The notes beneath the pieces are model-generated. The model was given only the letters and a program-made list of their open reading frames with translations, was not told the origin of the DNA and ran no database searches. From NCBI GenBank assembly GCA_005502925.1, contig SCPD01000002.1, positions 310,001 to 374,000 on the forward strand: a DNA stretch of 64,000 nucleotides, written 5' to 3'. Positions 16,223-24,686 of this stretch are shown piece by piece; position 1 is the stretch's first letter; every line of letters starts with the position of its first letter. The DNA comes from Rhizobiales bacterium Y(2018). Lineage in GTDB: Bacteria > Pseudomonadota > Alphaproteobacteria > Rhizobiales > Aestuariivirgaceae. The translations under genes and the position numbers were made by a program.

Positions 16223-16990
16223 ATGTTGGCAACTCGAGAACAAGCGATCCCGACCGCATGCAGCAAGGAGGAGTGGGAAGCCCGTGTCCATCTGGCGGCG
16301 CTCTACCGCATCACCGCGAAATACGGCATGACCGATCTGGCCAATGGCGCGATCGGCGCCCGGGTCACGGGCGAGCCCGACCACTATCTCACCCATCCTT
16401 ATGGACTGTTCTGGGAGGAGATGAAGGCGAGCGATCTCGTCAAGATCGACAGGAACGGCAAGCCCGTCGATGCAAGCGCGCCCTGGCTGAATGACGGCGC
16501 CGTCAATCTGTGCAAATGGATCTTCGGGCATCGCCCGGACATCAATTTTTTCATTCACGGTCACGATGAAGAAGTCATGGCCGTCGGCTCGATCGAAGAC
16601 GGGCTGCTGCCGCTCAATCAGCCCGCCATCTATCTGGGCAATATCCTCGACTATATCGAATACACCTTCGAGGAGGATGAGGACTATGCCCGGCATTTTG
16701 TGCAGAAGCTCGCCGACCGGCAGATCCTGATCACCCGCAATCACGGCTATTACGTCATGGGAGATACGGCCGCCGCCGCTTTCTTCCGGGCCTATTTCCT
16801 GCGCCAGACATGCTCCGCCCAGATCAAGACGATGTCGATGGGCCGCAAGCTCCACATGATCGACCCGCAGCGGGTTGCCCGCTACCAGGACGAAATGAAG
16901 ACCTCGCCGGATTACAACTACAATGGCGAGACCGAATGGCCGGGCCTCATCCGCATGCTTGAGCGCACCCAACCAGACTATCGCAATTGA
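16223..16990 (+). CDS. Class II aldolase/adducin-family protein
   Basis: Protein of 255 residues. The Zn-site pattern of class II aldolases is visible: H112-G-H114-D-E-E and N-H174-G-Y-Y-V-M-G, with L-A-N-G-A-I-G-A-R at about 39-47 in the place of the phosphate loop. The ATG at 16223 follows AGGAGC; an upstream frame extends to 16118 without a ribosome site. It is the first gene of an operon with a small helical protein and an MBL hydrolase. Many members of this family are aldolases, epimerases or decarboxylases acting on hydroxylated small acids or sugar phosphates; the substrate here is unknown. Confidence 0.8.
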   Translation: MLATREQAIPTACSKEEWEARVHLAALYRITAKYGMTDLANGAIGARVTGEPDHYLTHPYGLFWEEMKASDLVKIDRNGKPVDASAPWLNDGAVNLCKWIFGHRPDINFFIHGHDEEVMAVGSIEDGLLPLNQPAIYLGNILDYIEYTFEEDEDYARHFVQKLADRQILITRNHGYYVMGDTAAAAFFRAYFLRQTCSAQIKTMSMGRKLHMIDPQRVARYQDEMKTSPDYNYNGETEWPGLIRMLERTQPDYRN

Positions 16991-17025
16991 GGAACATCCA
17001 TGTATCCGGCTGCCGGAGCTGGGAC

Positions 17026-17469
17026 ATGCCTGATGCGAGCGCCGCCCGCCTCGATCTGCACCGGGACGACGTCATCGCGCGTTATCTCGCCGCGGCGGGT
17101 CCGGTCTATGGCGCGCTGACCAGGCTGGTGGGCCAGGTATCCTTGCTGCTTCTGCTGTCGGCCGATCGCCGGCTCGGCCACGCCAGCACGGCCGCGGCGC
17201 AGACTCTGGCGAAGGAGACCGAAGCGGCGCTCGCCGCGCTGCCGGTGCCGGCCGTGGCGGGCCGTCATCATTGGATGCTCAGCCAGGCGATGGCTCGTCT
17301 GAGCGACGTGCTGAAGCGGCTGCGGCGCGGCCGGACGGACGCTGCCGCGTCCGCGCGCCTGATCCGATTGGTGCGAAGCGCCCACGAGCTGCTGCGATTG
17401 GCGGCGCGGGCCGAGGCCGGCCTCTCCCTCGTCGATCTCAGACAGGCCTGTTGCAGCTGCGTAGGATAG
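17026..17469 (+). CDS. Small alpha-helical protein of unknown function
   Basis: Protein of 147 residues that I do not recognise. It is rich in Ala, Leu and Arg, with several amphipathic helices, for example A-R-Y-L-A-A-A-G-P-V-Y-G-A-L-T-R-L, and a Cys pair close to the C-terminus (C-C-S-C-V-G). ATG 17026 has a GGAG seven bases upstream; a TTG at 16987 would give 160 residues and overlap the aldolase stop. It lies between the aldolase and the MBL hydrolase genes with short gaps, so it is probably co-expressed. It could be an accessory or subunit of either enzyme. Confidence 0.6.
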   Translation: MPDASAARLDLHRDDVIARYLAAAGPVYGALTRLVGQVSLLLLLSADRRLGHASTAAAQTLAKETEAALAALPVPAVAGRHHWMLSQAMARLSDVLKRLRRGRTDAAASARLIRLVRSAHELLRLAARAEAGLSLVDLRQACCSCVG

Positions 17470-17481
17470 GAGTCCGGCGCA

Positions 17482-18372
17482 ATGGCCGATTATTCGATTT
17501 ATGTCCTCGAATATGCGCGCACGCGCAATTACCCGAAGGCCGCCCTTGTCTATGGCGCTTTCGAGGAGGCGCGCGTGACGATGCCCTATTCCTATGTCCT
17601 CCTGCGCGGGCGCGGGCATGTGGCGCTCGTCGATGTCGGCTATTCGGACAAGGATCACGGCAGGCATCTTGCCGAAAAATACGGCATCGAGAACTGGCGC
17701 CCGCCGCGCACCGTGCTGTCTGAATGCGGTGTTGCGCCCGAAGACGTCGACACGGTCTTCATTACCCATGCGCATTTCGATCATTTCGGCAATGTCGAGG
17801 ATTTCCCCAATGCCACTTTTTATATCCAGCGCGAGGAGATCGAGCGCTGGAGCTGGGTGTTGTCGCTTCCCGACCGCATGCGCTGGATGACGGCTTCCCT
17901 CGACCCGGCGAGTGTCCTTCATGCCGCCGAGCTGTCGGCGGCCGGCCGGCTGAGACTGGTCGATGGCGGCTGGGAGGATGTGATTCCGGGGGTCGACCTG
18001 CATCTCGCCCGCGACAGCCACACCTATGGCTCCATGTGGGTCTCGGTGCGTAATGACGGAGCGCAGGTTTCGCAGGATGTCTGGGTGCTCGCCGGCGATC
18101 TCGTGGTCCAGTTCGACAATATCGAACGGGACGGGAGCCTGATCGATGTCGAGACGATGTACAATCCTGGCGCGCAGACCGTCGGCAGCTATACCAATAT
18201 CATTATCGCCATGGCGGCGATGATGAAGCTCGTGGGCCACGATTCCCGGCGCATTATCCCCGTCCACGAGGCGCGCCTCGGCGAGCGTTTCCCCTCCCGC
18301 ATCTCCAGGGAGGATCTGCGGATATCCGAAATCTGCCTGGCCGACGGTGCGGTATCGGCCGTCAGGAGTTAA
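17482..18372 (+). CDS. N-acyl-homoserine-lactonase-like MBL-fold hydrolase
   Basis: Metallo-beta-lactamase-fold enzyme of 296 residues. The metal motif T-H96-A-H98-F-D100-H101 is intact; further ligands are likely the His in D-S-H-T-Y-G, the Asp in L-A-G-D-L and the His in I-P-V-H-E-A-R. The layout (long insertion after the motif, C-terminal P-V-H-E) resembles the AHL lactonase group (AttM/AhlD-like), which opens lactone rings, but several non-quorum substrates are also hydrolysed by this group. The start at 17482 follows AGGATAGGAG. Third gene of the operon under the divergent GlxA-type regulator, which suggests a lactone or ester in the same pathway as the aldolase. Confidence 0.8.
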   Translation: MADYSIYVLEYARTRNYPKAALVYGAFEEARVTMPYSYVLLRGRGHVALVDVGYSDKDHGRHLAEKYGIENWRPPRTVLSECGVAPEDVDTVFITHAHFDHFGNVEDFPNATFYIQREEIERWSWVLSLPDRMRWMTASLDPASVLHAAELSAAGRLRLVDGGWEDVIPGVDLHLARDSHTYGSMWVSVRNDGAQVSQDVWVLAGDLVVQFDNIERDGSLIDVETMYNPGAQTVGSYTNIIIAMAAMMKLVGHDSRRIIPVHEARLGERFPSRISREDLRISEICLADGAVSAVRS

Positions 18373-18417
18373 TGCTGCGGCAGTGCAAAACTCCGCCGCT
18401 TCGTCTAAAGTGGCGCC

Positions 18418-18810
18418 ATGTATGAACGCATTACACGTAATATACGGGTCGTCGTCCAGCCGCGGTACCTGCAGAGCCAGTCGCGGCCGGATGATGATCA
18501 TTTCGTCTGGGCCTATACGATCACCATCGCGAACCAGGGCCTGGAAATCGTCACCTTGCGCAGCCGCCATTGGCAGATCACCGACGACCGCGGCCGGCGC
18601 GAGGAGGTGAAGGGCGAGGGCGTCGTCGGCGAGCAGCCCACCCTGGCGCCCGGCGAAAGCTTCGAATATACCTCCGGCGTCCCGCTCGCGACGCCATCCG
18701 GCATCATGCTCGGGACCTACCAGATGGAGACGTCGGGCGGCGAGCTCTTCGATGTCGACATTCCCGCCTTTTCACTCGATTCCCCGCAATCCCACCGGCA
18801 GATCAACTGA
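18418..18810 (+). CDS. apaG: ApaG protein
   Basis: Protein of 130 residues, the normal ApaG length. It has the fibronectin-III-like fold signature: [20 protein letters not shown][10 protein letters not shown], and [10 protein letters not shown] then G-x-Y-Q-M. ApaG is linked to Co2+/Mg2+ homeostasis and Ap4A metabolism in enterobacteria; the biochemical role is uncertain. It is followed 6 bp later by argE and is probably co-transcribed with it. Confidence 0.92.
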   Translation: MYERITRNIRVVVQPRYLQSQSRPDDDHFVWAYTITIANQGLEIVTLRSRHWQITDDRGRREEVKGEGVVGEQPTLAPGESFEYTSGVPLATPSGIMLGTYQMETSGGELFDVDIPAFSLDSPQSHRQIN

Positions 18811-18816
18811 TTTCTC

Positions 18817-19977
18817 ATGACTGGAACCCGTTTCACGCCACGCGACATGCTGGCTCGTCTCATCGCTTTCGACACCACGAGCCGTGACGGCAACCTGCCG
18901 CTGATAGATTTCGTCGAGGCCTATCTCGCCGACTGGGGCATCAAGAGCCTGCGCGTCGATTTCGAGGCCGGCAAGAAAACCAATCTCTATGCCACGATCG
19001 GACCTGAGGATCAGGGCGGCATCGTGCTGTCGGGCCATACCGATGTCGTGCCGGTCGACGGCCAGAACTGGACCACCAATCCCTTCGAGCTCACCGAGAA
19101 GGATGGCCTCCTTTATGGCCGCGGCACCTGCGACATGAAGGGTTTCCTCGCCACCGCTCTGGCGCTGGTGCCGGACTTCAAGGCGGCGAAGCTCAAGACA
19201 CCGATCCATTTGGCGCTATCCTGCGACGAGGAAGTCGGCTGCATCGGCGTGCGCCCGCTCGTCGCCTATATCAAGGAGCATCTGCCCAAGCCCAAAGCCG
19301 TCATTGTCGGCGAGCCGACCCTGATGAAGGTGGTGAACGCCCATAAGGGCGCCCATACTTTCGCAACTGAAGTGACCGGCCTCGAGGCGCATTCGAGCTG
19401 CACGCATCTGGGCGTCAATTCCATCCTGGTGGCAGGCGAACTCCTCTCCGAGATCGGCCGTATCGCCAGGGACATGCGCGAGCGCGGCGATCCATCGGGC
19501 CGTTTCAATCCGCCCTATACGACCGTGCATGTCGGGCTCATCGAAGGCGGCACCGCCAAGAACATCATTCCGCGCCGCTGCGCCTTCAAATGGGAGACCC
19601 GGCTTCTGCCGGGCTCCGATCCGGACGAAGTGCCGACGCGCTTCAACGCTTTCGCCAGGACGCTCGAGCCCGCGATGCATGAGGTGTCGCCCGAGACCGG
19701 CGTGCGCACCGACCGCACCAATGTCGTGCCAGGCCTGCGCCCCGAGCCCGATTCACCCGCCGAAAATCTGGCGCTGCATCTGGCCGAGGCCAATGGCACG
19801 GAAGCCGTTTCCTATTGCACCGAAGCGGGCCTCTTCCAGGAGATCGGCATCCCCGCCATCATCTGCGGCCCGGGCTCGATCGAGCAGGCGCACAAGCCGG
19901 ACGAATTCATCGCCATCTCCGAGATGGAGAAATGCGAGACCTTCATGCGGAAGCTCATCCAGCACTGCGTGAATTGA
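18817..19977 (+). CDS. argE: Acetylornithine deacetylase
   Basis: M20-family zinc peptidase of 386 residues that removes the acetyl group from N-acetylornithine in arginine synthesis. The metal-site motifs are intact: S-G-H-T-D-V-V-P-V, G-R-G-T-C-D-M-K-G, S-C-D-E-E-V-G-C (catalytic Glu) and a C-terminal G-P-G-S-I-E-Q-A-H-K-P-D-E. The G-V-N-S-I dimerisation/lid segment is near residue 205. The presence of argF and argD a few kb away on the other strand supports the arginine role. A succinyl-diaminopimelate desuccinylase (DapE) is the main alternative but the motif wording favours ArgE. Confidence 0.9.
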   Translation: MTGTRFTPRDMLARLIAFDTTSRDGNLPLIDFVEAYLADWGIKSLRVDFEAGKKTNLYATIGPEDQGGIVLSGHTDVVPVDGQNWTTNPFELTEKDGLLYGRGTCDMKGFLATALALVPDFKAAKLKTPIHLALSCDEEVGCIGVRPLVAYIKEHLPKPKAVIVGEPTLMKVVNAHKGAHTFATEVTGLEAHSSCTHLGVNSILVAGELLSEIGRIARDMRERGDPSGRFNPPYTTVHVGLIEGGTAKNIIPRRCAFKWETRLLPGSDPDEVPTRFNAFARTLEPAMHEVSPETGVRTDRTNVVPGLRPEPDSPAENLALHLAEANGTEAVSYCTEAGLFQEIGIPAIICGPGSIEQAHKPDEFIAISEMEKCETFMRKLIQHCVN

Positions 19978-20069
19978 TTCGCTCGCGCTCAATTTTCACA
20001 GTTTTTTCGGCAGTTGCGCGGAAAGTCAGTCATCACCATATTGGCGGCAACGTTTTTTGTGAGGCCGGC

Positions 20070-20558
20070 ATGACCCTGCTGCTCAACATCCTGTGGTTCG
20101 TCCTGGGCGGATTTTTCTCCGGCCTCGGCTGGCTGTTCGCCACCGTGCTGATGGCGATCACCATCGTGGGCATTCCCTGGGTGCGCTCCTGTTTCAACTT
20201 GGCGATGTTTTCCTTCTGGCCGTTCGGGCGCGACGTGATCTCGCGCAAGGAACTCACCGGCCAGGACGATCTCGGCACCGGCACGCTCGGCCTCGTCGGC
20301 AACATCATCTGGTTCGTGTTGTGCGGCTGGTGGCTGGCGGTGTGGCACATCACCGCCGCCGTGGCGCTCGGCATCACCATCATCGGCATACCTTTCGCCC
20401 TGCAGCATCTGAAGCTCGCGGTCGCTTCGCTGCTGCCGGTCGGCAAGACGGTGGTCGATTACGACACGATCGACCGCGCCCGCGGCAGTGCTACTGGGCC
20501 TGCGCCCGGGCCTCGGGCGCCGGCTCAACTTCCTCCGGCGCGAACTGGTAATGTGTAG
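20070..20558 (+). CDS. YccF-domain inner-membrane protein
   Basis: Membrane protein of 162 residues with two similar halves: L-N-I-L-W-F-V-L-G-G-F-F...I-T-I-V-G-I-P-W at 4-36 and G-N-I-I-W-F-V-L-C-G-W-W...I-T-I-I-G-I-P-F-A near 75-112, the hallmark of the YccF family. Each half also carries P-F-G/P-V-G near its end. The start at 20070 follows GAGG. Its Pro-rich tail overlaps the end of hslO, read from the other strand, by 68 bp. The function is unknown. Confidence 0.8.
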   Translation: MTLLLNILWFVLGGFFSGLGWLFATVLMAITIVGIPWVRSCFNLAMFSFWPFGRDVISRKELTGQDDLGTGTLGLVGNIIWFVLCGWWLAVWHITAAVALGITIIGIPFALQHLKLAVASLLPVGKTVVDYDTIDRARGSATGPAPGPRAPAQLPPARTGNV

Positions 20559-21456
20559 AGCAGAACTCGCAGGTGACGTCGATCACGCCATTGGTGTTCA
20601 TATGGGCGCGGTCGTCGTCTGAAAAGCTCTTGAGCAGGTCGCCGACCTTGTCGCGCGAGCAGGTGCAGTGGCGCTCGAGCGTCACCGCCGGATAAACCGT
20701 CACCCCATCCTCGTGATAGAGCCGGTAAAGCAGCTCCTCGGGCGTCAACATCGGGTCGAGCAGCTCATGATCCTCGACCGTGTCGAGGAGCAGGCGCGCT
20801 TTCACCCAGTGATCGTCCTCGGTCACTTCTTCTTGCGAGCCCTCCGGCGCGTCACCGGAATCGAAGGGCTGCGGGCTGATGCCGCCGTCGCGCGGCAGAT
20901 GCTGCACCATGATGGCGCCGGCCCGCCACGCCTCAGGCCTGAGACCGCGTTGCGCGAGCGCTCCAGCCGCGAGCTGCAGCCGCGTCGGGATCTGCTCGGA
21001 TTGCTGGAAATAGCCGAGCGCCGCCTCGGTCAGCGACACGCCGCCCAAGGCCACGATGCCCTGATAGCGCTCCATGCCCTGGCCCTGGTCGATGGTCATG
21101 GCGAGATGGCCCTTGCCGAGCAGCGCCTGCGGCGTCGGCTCCTTGAGCGCCGCCACCATTTGGGCGTCGAAGCGCGCATAGCCGCGGATGCCGCTGGGCG
21201 AGGAGAAGTCGGCGACCAGGAGGTCGACCGGGCCGTCGCTGTTGGTCTGCAGGATGAACTTGCCGTCGAATTTGAGCGACGCGCCGAGCATGGCGGTGAG
21301 CGCCACGGCTTCGGCGAGGAGTGCGGAGACCGGGGCCGGATAATCATGCTTATGCAGGATATCGTCGACCACGGCGCCTAGACGCACGATGCGCCCACGC
21401 ACGCCCAAGGGCTTGATTTCAAAAGGCATCACGATGTTGTCGGGCATATCGGTCAT
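20491..21456 (-). CDS. hslO: Hsp33 redox-regulated chaperone
   Basis: Cytoplasmic holdase activated by oxidation, protecting proteins during oxidative and heat stress. The 321 residues end with the zinc redox switch, H-C-T-C-S near 265 and C-E-F-C near 300. The N-terminal core has R-G-R-I-V-R-L-G and the family G-K-G-H-L-A-M-T-I-D motif. The ATG at 21456 (M-T-D-M-P) is preferred; a TTG 27 bases upstream is an alternative and neither has a strong ribosome site. It lies downstream of argF on the same strand with a gap of about 65 bp, and its 3' end overlaps yccF. Confidence 0.92.
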   Translation of the reverse strand: MTDMPDNIVMPFEIKPLGVRGRIVRLGAVVDDILHKHDYPAPVSALLAEAVALTAMLGASLKFDGKFILQTNSDGPVDLLVADFSSPSGIRGYARFDAQMVAALKEPTPQALLGKGHLAMTIDQGQGMERYQGIVALGGVSLTEAALGYFQQSEQIPTRLQLAAGALAQRGLRPEAWRAGAIMVQHLPRDGGISPQPFDSGDAPEGSQEEVTEDDHWVKARLLLDTVEDHELLDPMLTPEELLYRLYHEDGVTVYPAVTLERHCTCSRDKVGDLLKSFSDDDRAHMNTNGVIDVTCEFCSTHYQFAPEEVEPAPEARAQAQ

Positions 21457-21520
21457 GCTGTTCACGTGTTTCCGCAAGGGCAAGGACGCTCGCCCTGACT
21501 ACTAACTGAAATTTATGGCG

Positions 21521-22456
21521 TCATTCCGCGCCGAGGCACCGGAGTAGAATGCTTTTCTGGATATGGAGACGGTTCTCGGCTTCGTCAAATACCACCGATT
21601 GCGGACCATCCATGACTTGGGCGGTGACCTCCTCGCCGCGATGGGCGGGCAGGCAATGCATGAACAGCGCATCGGGCCGCGCTTTCCGCATCAAGGCGTC
21701 ATTCACCTGATAGGGCTTCAGCATATTGTGGCGCGCCGCCGCGTCGGTGTCGTGCATGGAAACCCACACATCGGCGAGGACGCAGGACACATCCTTGACC
21801 GCTTCCTCGGCCGAAGTGGTGACCGTGACCTTGCCGCCCTCACGCTTGGCCCAGGCGACCGCTTGCGCGTCGGGCGCGAGCTCCGTCGGGCAGCCGAGCC
21901 GCAAGTCGCCGCCGAGCTTGGTCATCGCATGGATCCACGAGGTCGCGACATTGTTGCCGTCACCCACCCAGGCGACCGCATGCCGGTCGATCGGACCGCG
22001 ATGCTCCTCGAAAGTCATGATGTCGGCCATCACCTGGCAGGGATGCGACTTGTTGGTGAGGCCGTTGATGACCGGAATGCTCGCATGTTCGGCGAGCTCC
22101 ATCAGATGATCATGCTGCTTGGCGCGGATCATGATGCCATCGACGTAACGCGACAGGACGCGCGCCGTATCGGCGATCGTCTCGCCGCGGCCGAGCTGCA
22201 TGTCATTGGCGGAGATGACGAGCACCTCGCCGCCCAATTGCCGCATCGCCACTTCGAAGGAGACGCGGGTGCGCGTCGAAGGCTGCTGGAAGATCATCGC
22301 CAGCATGCGCCCCTTGAGCGGAGCGCCTTGCTCGACGGCGCCCTTCGGCCAGCCCTTGCGGGCGCTTTTCATCGCCTGCGAGCGCTCGAGGATCGCCCTG
22401 AGCTCGCCTGAGGAAAAATCGGAAATATCGAGAAAATGACGAATATCGCCAGCCAT
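21521..22456 (-). CDS. argF: Ornithine carbamoyltransferase
   Basis: Makes citrulline from ornithine and carbamoyl phosphate in arginine synthesis. The 311 residues carry the carbamoyl-phosphate loop S60-T-R-T-R64, H-P-C-Q near 134, and the ornithine-side motifs D-V-W-V-S-M and [11 protein letters not shown]. The start at 22456 (M-A-G-D-I-R-H-F) is the family start; it lies 11 bp after the argD stop. argD-argF is a two-gene operon here. Confidence 0.95.
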   Translation of the reverse strand: MAGDIRHFLDISDFSSGELRAILERSQAMKSARKGWPKGAVEQGAPLKGRMLAMIFQQPSTRTRVSFEVAMRQLGGEVLVISANDMQLGRGETIADTARVLSRYVDGIMIRAKQHDHLMELAEHASIPVINGLTNKSHPCQVMADIMTFEEHRGPIDRHAVAWVGDGNNVATSWIHAMTKLGGDLRLGCPTELAPDAQAVAWAKREGGKVTVTTSAEEAVKDVSCVLADVWVSMHDTDAAARHNMLKPYQVNDALMRKARPDALFMHCLPAHRGEEVTAQVMDGPQSVVFDEAENRLHIQKSILLRCLGAE

Positions 22457-22467
22457 CGGAGATCGCC

Positions 22468-23649
22468 TCAACCGCGCTTGGAGGTGAGGGACTGGCAGGC
22501 GCGATCGAGCTTCGCCACCGCTTCCGAGAGATCCTCATCGGTGACGATGAGCGGCGGCAGCAGGCGCACCACATTGTCGCCGGCGCCGATGGTGAGGAGC
22601 TGCTGGTCGATCGCCGCGGCGATCAGGTCGGTATTGGGCACTTTGGTCTTGAGGCCCATCATCAGCCCGTCGCCACGAATATCCTCGATGATGTCGGGAT
22701 GGCTGTCTTTCAGCGCCGCGAGCTTCTGCTTGAAATTGAGGCCGCGCGTCTGGACATCGCTGAGGAAGCCATCGGCCAGCACGACATCGAGCACGGCGTT
22801 GGCGACCGCCATGGCGAGCGGATTGCCGCCGAAGGTCGAGCCATGGGTGCCGGCCGTCATGCCTTGCGCCGCATTTTCGGTGGCGAGGCAGGCGCCGACC
22901 GGGAAGCCGCCGCCGATGCCCTTGGCGATCGCCATGATATCTGGGGTGACGCCCGCCCATTCATGGGCGAAGAGCTTGCCGGTGCGCCCGACCCCGCATT
23001 GCACTTCATCGAGGAGCAGCAGGATGCCGTGCTCGTCGCAGATTTCGCGCAGCCTTTTCAGCATCTTGGGCGGAACCGGGCGCAGGCCGCCTTCGCCCTG
23101 GATCGGTTCGATCAGGATGCCGGCGGTCGCCGGCGTGATCGCTGCGAGGAGCGCCTTCTCGTCGCCGAAGGGAACCTGGTCGAAACCGGCAACCTTGGGG
23201 CCGAAGCCTTCGATATATTTGGCCTGGCCGCCCGCCGCGATGGTGGCGAGGGTGCGGCCATGGAAGGCGCCGTCGAATGTGATGATGTGGAAGCGTTCAG
23301 GGTTCCCCTTGGCCGCGTGATATTTGCGCGCCATCTTGATCGAGCATTCGAGCGCCTCCGCACCCGAATTGGTGAAGAAGACGGTGTCGGCGAACGTGGC
23401 TGCGGTCAGCCTTTTGGCGAGTTTTTCCTGGCCCGGGATCACATAGAGATTGGACGCGTGCCAGAGCTTGTTGGCCTGTTCGGTCAGGGCCTCGACGAGG
23501 CGCGGATGGGCGTGGCCGAGGCTCGTCACCGCGACGCCGGCGCCGAAATCGAGATATTCCCGCCCATCTTCGGTATAGACGCGCATGCCCTTGCCGCGAT
23601 CGAAGGCGAGCGGGGCGCGTTTATAGGTCGGCAGGACAGGCGTGATCAT
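22468..23649 (-). CDS. argD: Acetylornithine aminotransferase
   Basis: PLP-dependent class III aminotransferase of 393 residues that converts N-acetylglutamate semialdehyde to N-acetylornithine. It shows F-F-T-N-S-G-A-E-A (phosphate loop), [20 protein letters not shown] with the PLP Asp, and A-K-G-I-G-G-G-F-P with the Schiff-base Lys. The start at 23649 gives [12 protein letters not shown] strong hairpin lies 21 bases upstream in the leader. Co-transcribed with argF. Confidence 0.95.
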   Translation of the reverse strand: MITPVLPTYKRAPLAFDRGKGMRVYTEDGREYLDFGAGVAVTSLGHAHPRLVEALTEQANKLWHASNLYVIPGQEKLAKRLTAATFADTVFFTNSGAEALECSIKMARKYHAAKGNPERFHIITFDGAFHGRTLATIAAGGQAKYIEGFGPKVAGFDQVPFGDEKALLAAITPATAGILIEPIQGEGGLRPVPPKMLKRLREICDEHGILLLLDEVQCGVGRTGKLFAHEWAGVTPDIMAIAKGIGGGFPVGACLATENAAQGMTAGTHGSTFGGNPLAMAVANAVLDVVLADGFLSDVQTRGLNFKQKLAALKDSHPDIIEDIRGDGLMMGLKTKVPNTDLIAAAIDQQLLTIGAGDNVVRLLPPLIVTDEDLSEAVAKLDRACQSLTSKRG

Positions 23650-23670
23650 CGTGTTGGCCCAAATGAAAAT

Positions 23671-23765
23671 GCCGCCACGAGGCTCTGTGGCGGCGCAGCA
23701 AATCCCTGTCTCTGTTTATATGGGTTCCCTCCCTGAGGGTCAATCGCGGGTCTCTCCCGCTTTTT
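23671..23765 (+). ncRNA. Candidate small RNA or structured argD leader between argD and gcrA
   Basis: On the plus strand three hairpins follow each other: GCCGCCAC (23671-23678) with GTGGCGGC (23687-23694); a short CCCT...AGGG at about 23728-23738; and GCGGG (23746-23750) with CCCGC (23756-23760) followed at once by TTTTT, a factor-independent terminator shape. The middle part exposes CCCTCCC, an anti-Shine-Dalgarno-like motif common in alphaproteobacterial sRNAs. No plus-strand promoter could be recognised. Read on the minus strand, the first hairpin sits just before the argD start and could be an attenuator instead. Confidence 0.35.
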
Positions 23766-23773
23766 GGGGTCTT

Positions 23774-24047
23774 GAGTCAAACCGACGCAGGCCGCCTGAG
23801 TCAAACCGCCGCATGGACCCCAGATTCCTGCCCCTGTTAGGCTTTCCTTAACCACACGGCGCCGTGGCCACTTTGGGGGAGACCTCCGGAAGTTGGGGAA
23901 AACCTCATAAAGTCCGCGCCGGATTCTTGATGGCGAGTCGCGGCATATAGTATGGTTAGGCCATCAAGCTACGACATGTAGCGTCAATCTTGTCAGTTCA
24001 GGGCAAAGCGCGCTGGTCATGCGGGACCAGCGAAAGGTGAAGGATTC
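23774..24047. promoter_or_regulatory. GANTC (CcrM-site) cluster in the gcrA upstream region
   Basis: Six GANTC sites occur within 274 bp: GAGTC at 23774, 23798 and 23935, and GATTC at 23823, 23922 and 24043. The first two lie in a 24-bp-spaced direct repeat GAGTCAAACCG. GcrA acts at promoters carrying methylated GANTC, so self-regulation is plausible. Together with the hairpins at 23671-23765 this accounts for what I see in the 444-bp argD-gcrA gap. Confidence 0.5.
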
Positions 24048-24093
24048 GAAAGCGGTGAATAGCGAAATTGGGGCGAGCCACGGAGGCGATAAG

Positions 24094-24624
24094 ATGTCCT
24101 GGACGGATGAGCGGGTGGATCTCTTGAAGCGGCTATGGACCGAGGGGCTGAGCGCCAGCCAGATCGCGGGGCGCCTCGGCAATGGGGTGACGCGCAATGC
24201 CGTCATCGGCAAGGTGCACCGGCTGAACCTGTCGGGCCGGGCGCCGCAGCCGCGCAGTTCCGTCCCGCGGCCGCGCCGGGCGCGCGAGCCGAGCCCGCCG
24301 GGCCGGGTCACACCCTCCATCCATCTGCCGACCACCGGCGCCACCGCGCTCAAGCCCACTCTGCGCCACGAAGTGCAGCCGCGGGCCCTGCCGATGCCGG
24401 AACCTCAGCCTTTGCGGCTGGTCGACCTGCCGAAAGACGGCCGCGTCACCATCCTCCATCTCTCGGACAAGACCTGCAAATGGCCGATCGGCGACCCGGG
24501 AGCCGAGGATTTCTGCTTCTGCGGGCACAAGCCGCGCGATAGCTCACCCTATTGCGAATACCATGCGCGCCTGGCCTACCAGCCGCTGCAGGACCGCCGT
24601 CACCGCAAGGTGGTCAACGGCTGA
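24094..24624 (+). CDS. gcrA: GcrA cell-cycle regulator
   Basis: Sigma70-associated regulator of the alphaproteobacterial cell cycle that acts with CcrM methylation. The 176-residue protein starts with the canonical M-S-W-T-D-E-R-V-D-L-L-K-R-L-W and N-A-V-I-G-K-V-H-R-L helix-turn-helix. A Pro/Arg-rich linker follows, then the C-terminal Cys/His module C-K-W-P-I-G-D...F-C-F-C-G...Y-C-E-Y-H, which binds sigma factor. ATG 24094 follows GGAGG; a 25-residue upstream extension is open but lacks conservation. Confidence 0.95.
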   Translation: MSWTDERVDLLKRLWTEGLSASQIAGRLGNGVTRNAVIGKVHRLNLSGRAPQPRSSVPRPRRAREPSPPGRVTPSIHLPTTGATALKPTLRHEVQPRALPMPEPQPLRLVDLPKDGRVTILHLSDKTCKWPIGDPGAEDFCFCGHKPRDSSPYCEYHARLAYQPLQDRRHRKVVNG

Positions 24625-24651
24625 TCCATTCTTCTCTCTGAGGGGACAGAG

Positions 24652-24677
24652 GCCAGCCCGTTTGGGCTGGCTTTTTT
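24652..24677 (+). terminator. Rho-independent terminator of gcrA
   Basis: Perfect 8-bp stem GCCAGCCC/GGGCTGGC with a GTTT loop followed by six T residues, 28 bp after the gcrA stop. Confidence 0.9.
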
Positions 24678-24686
24678 GTTTAGAGT

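Noticed and set aside
23774-23812. Repeated GAGTCAAACCG as replication iterons
   Set aside because: Only two copies and no replication protein gene nearby; better explained as GANTC regulatory sites.
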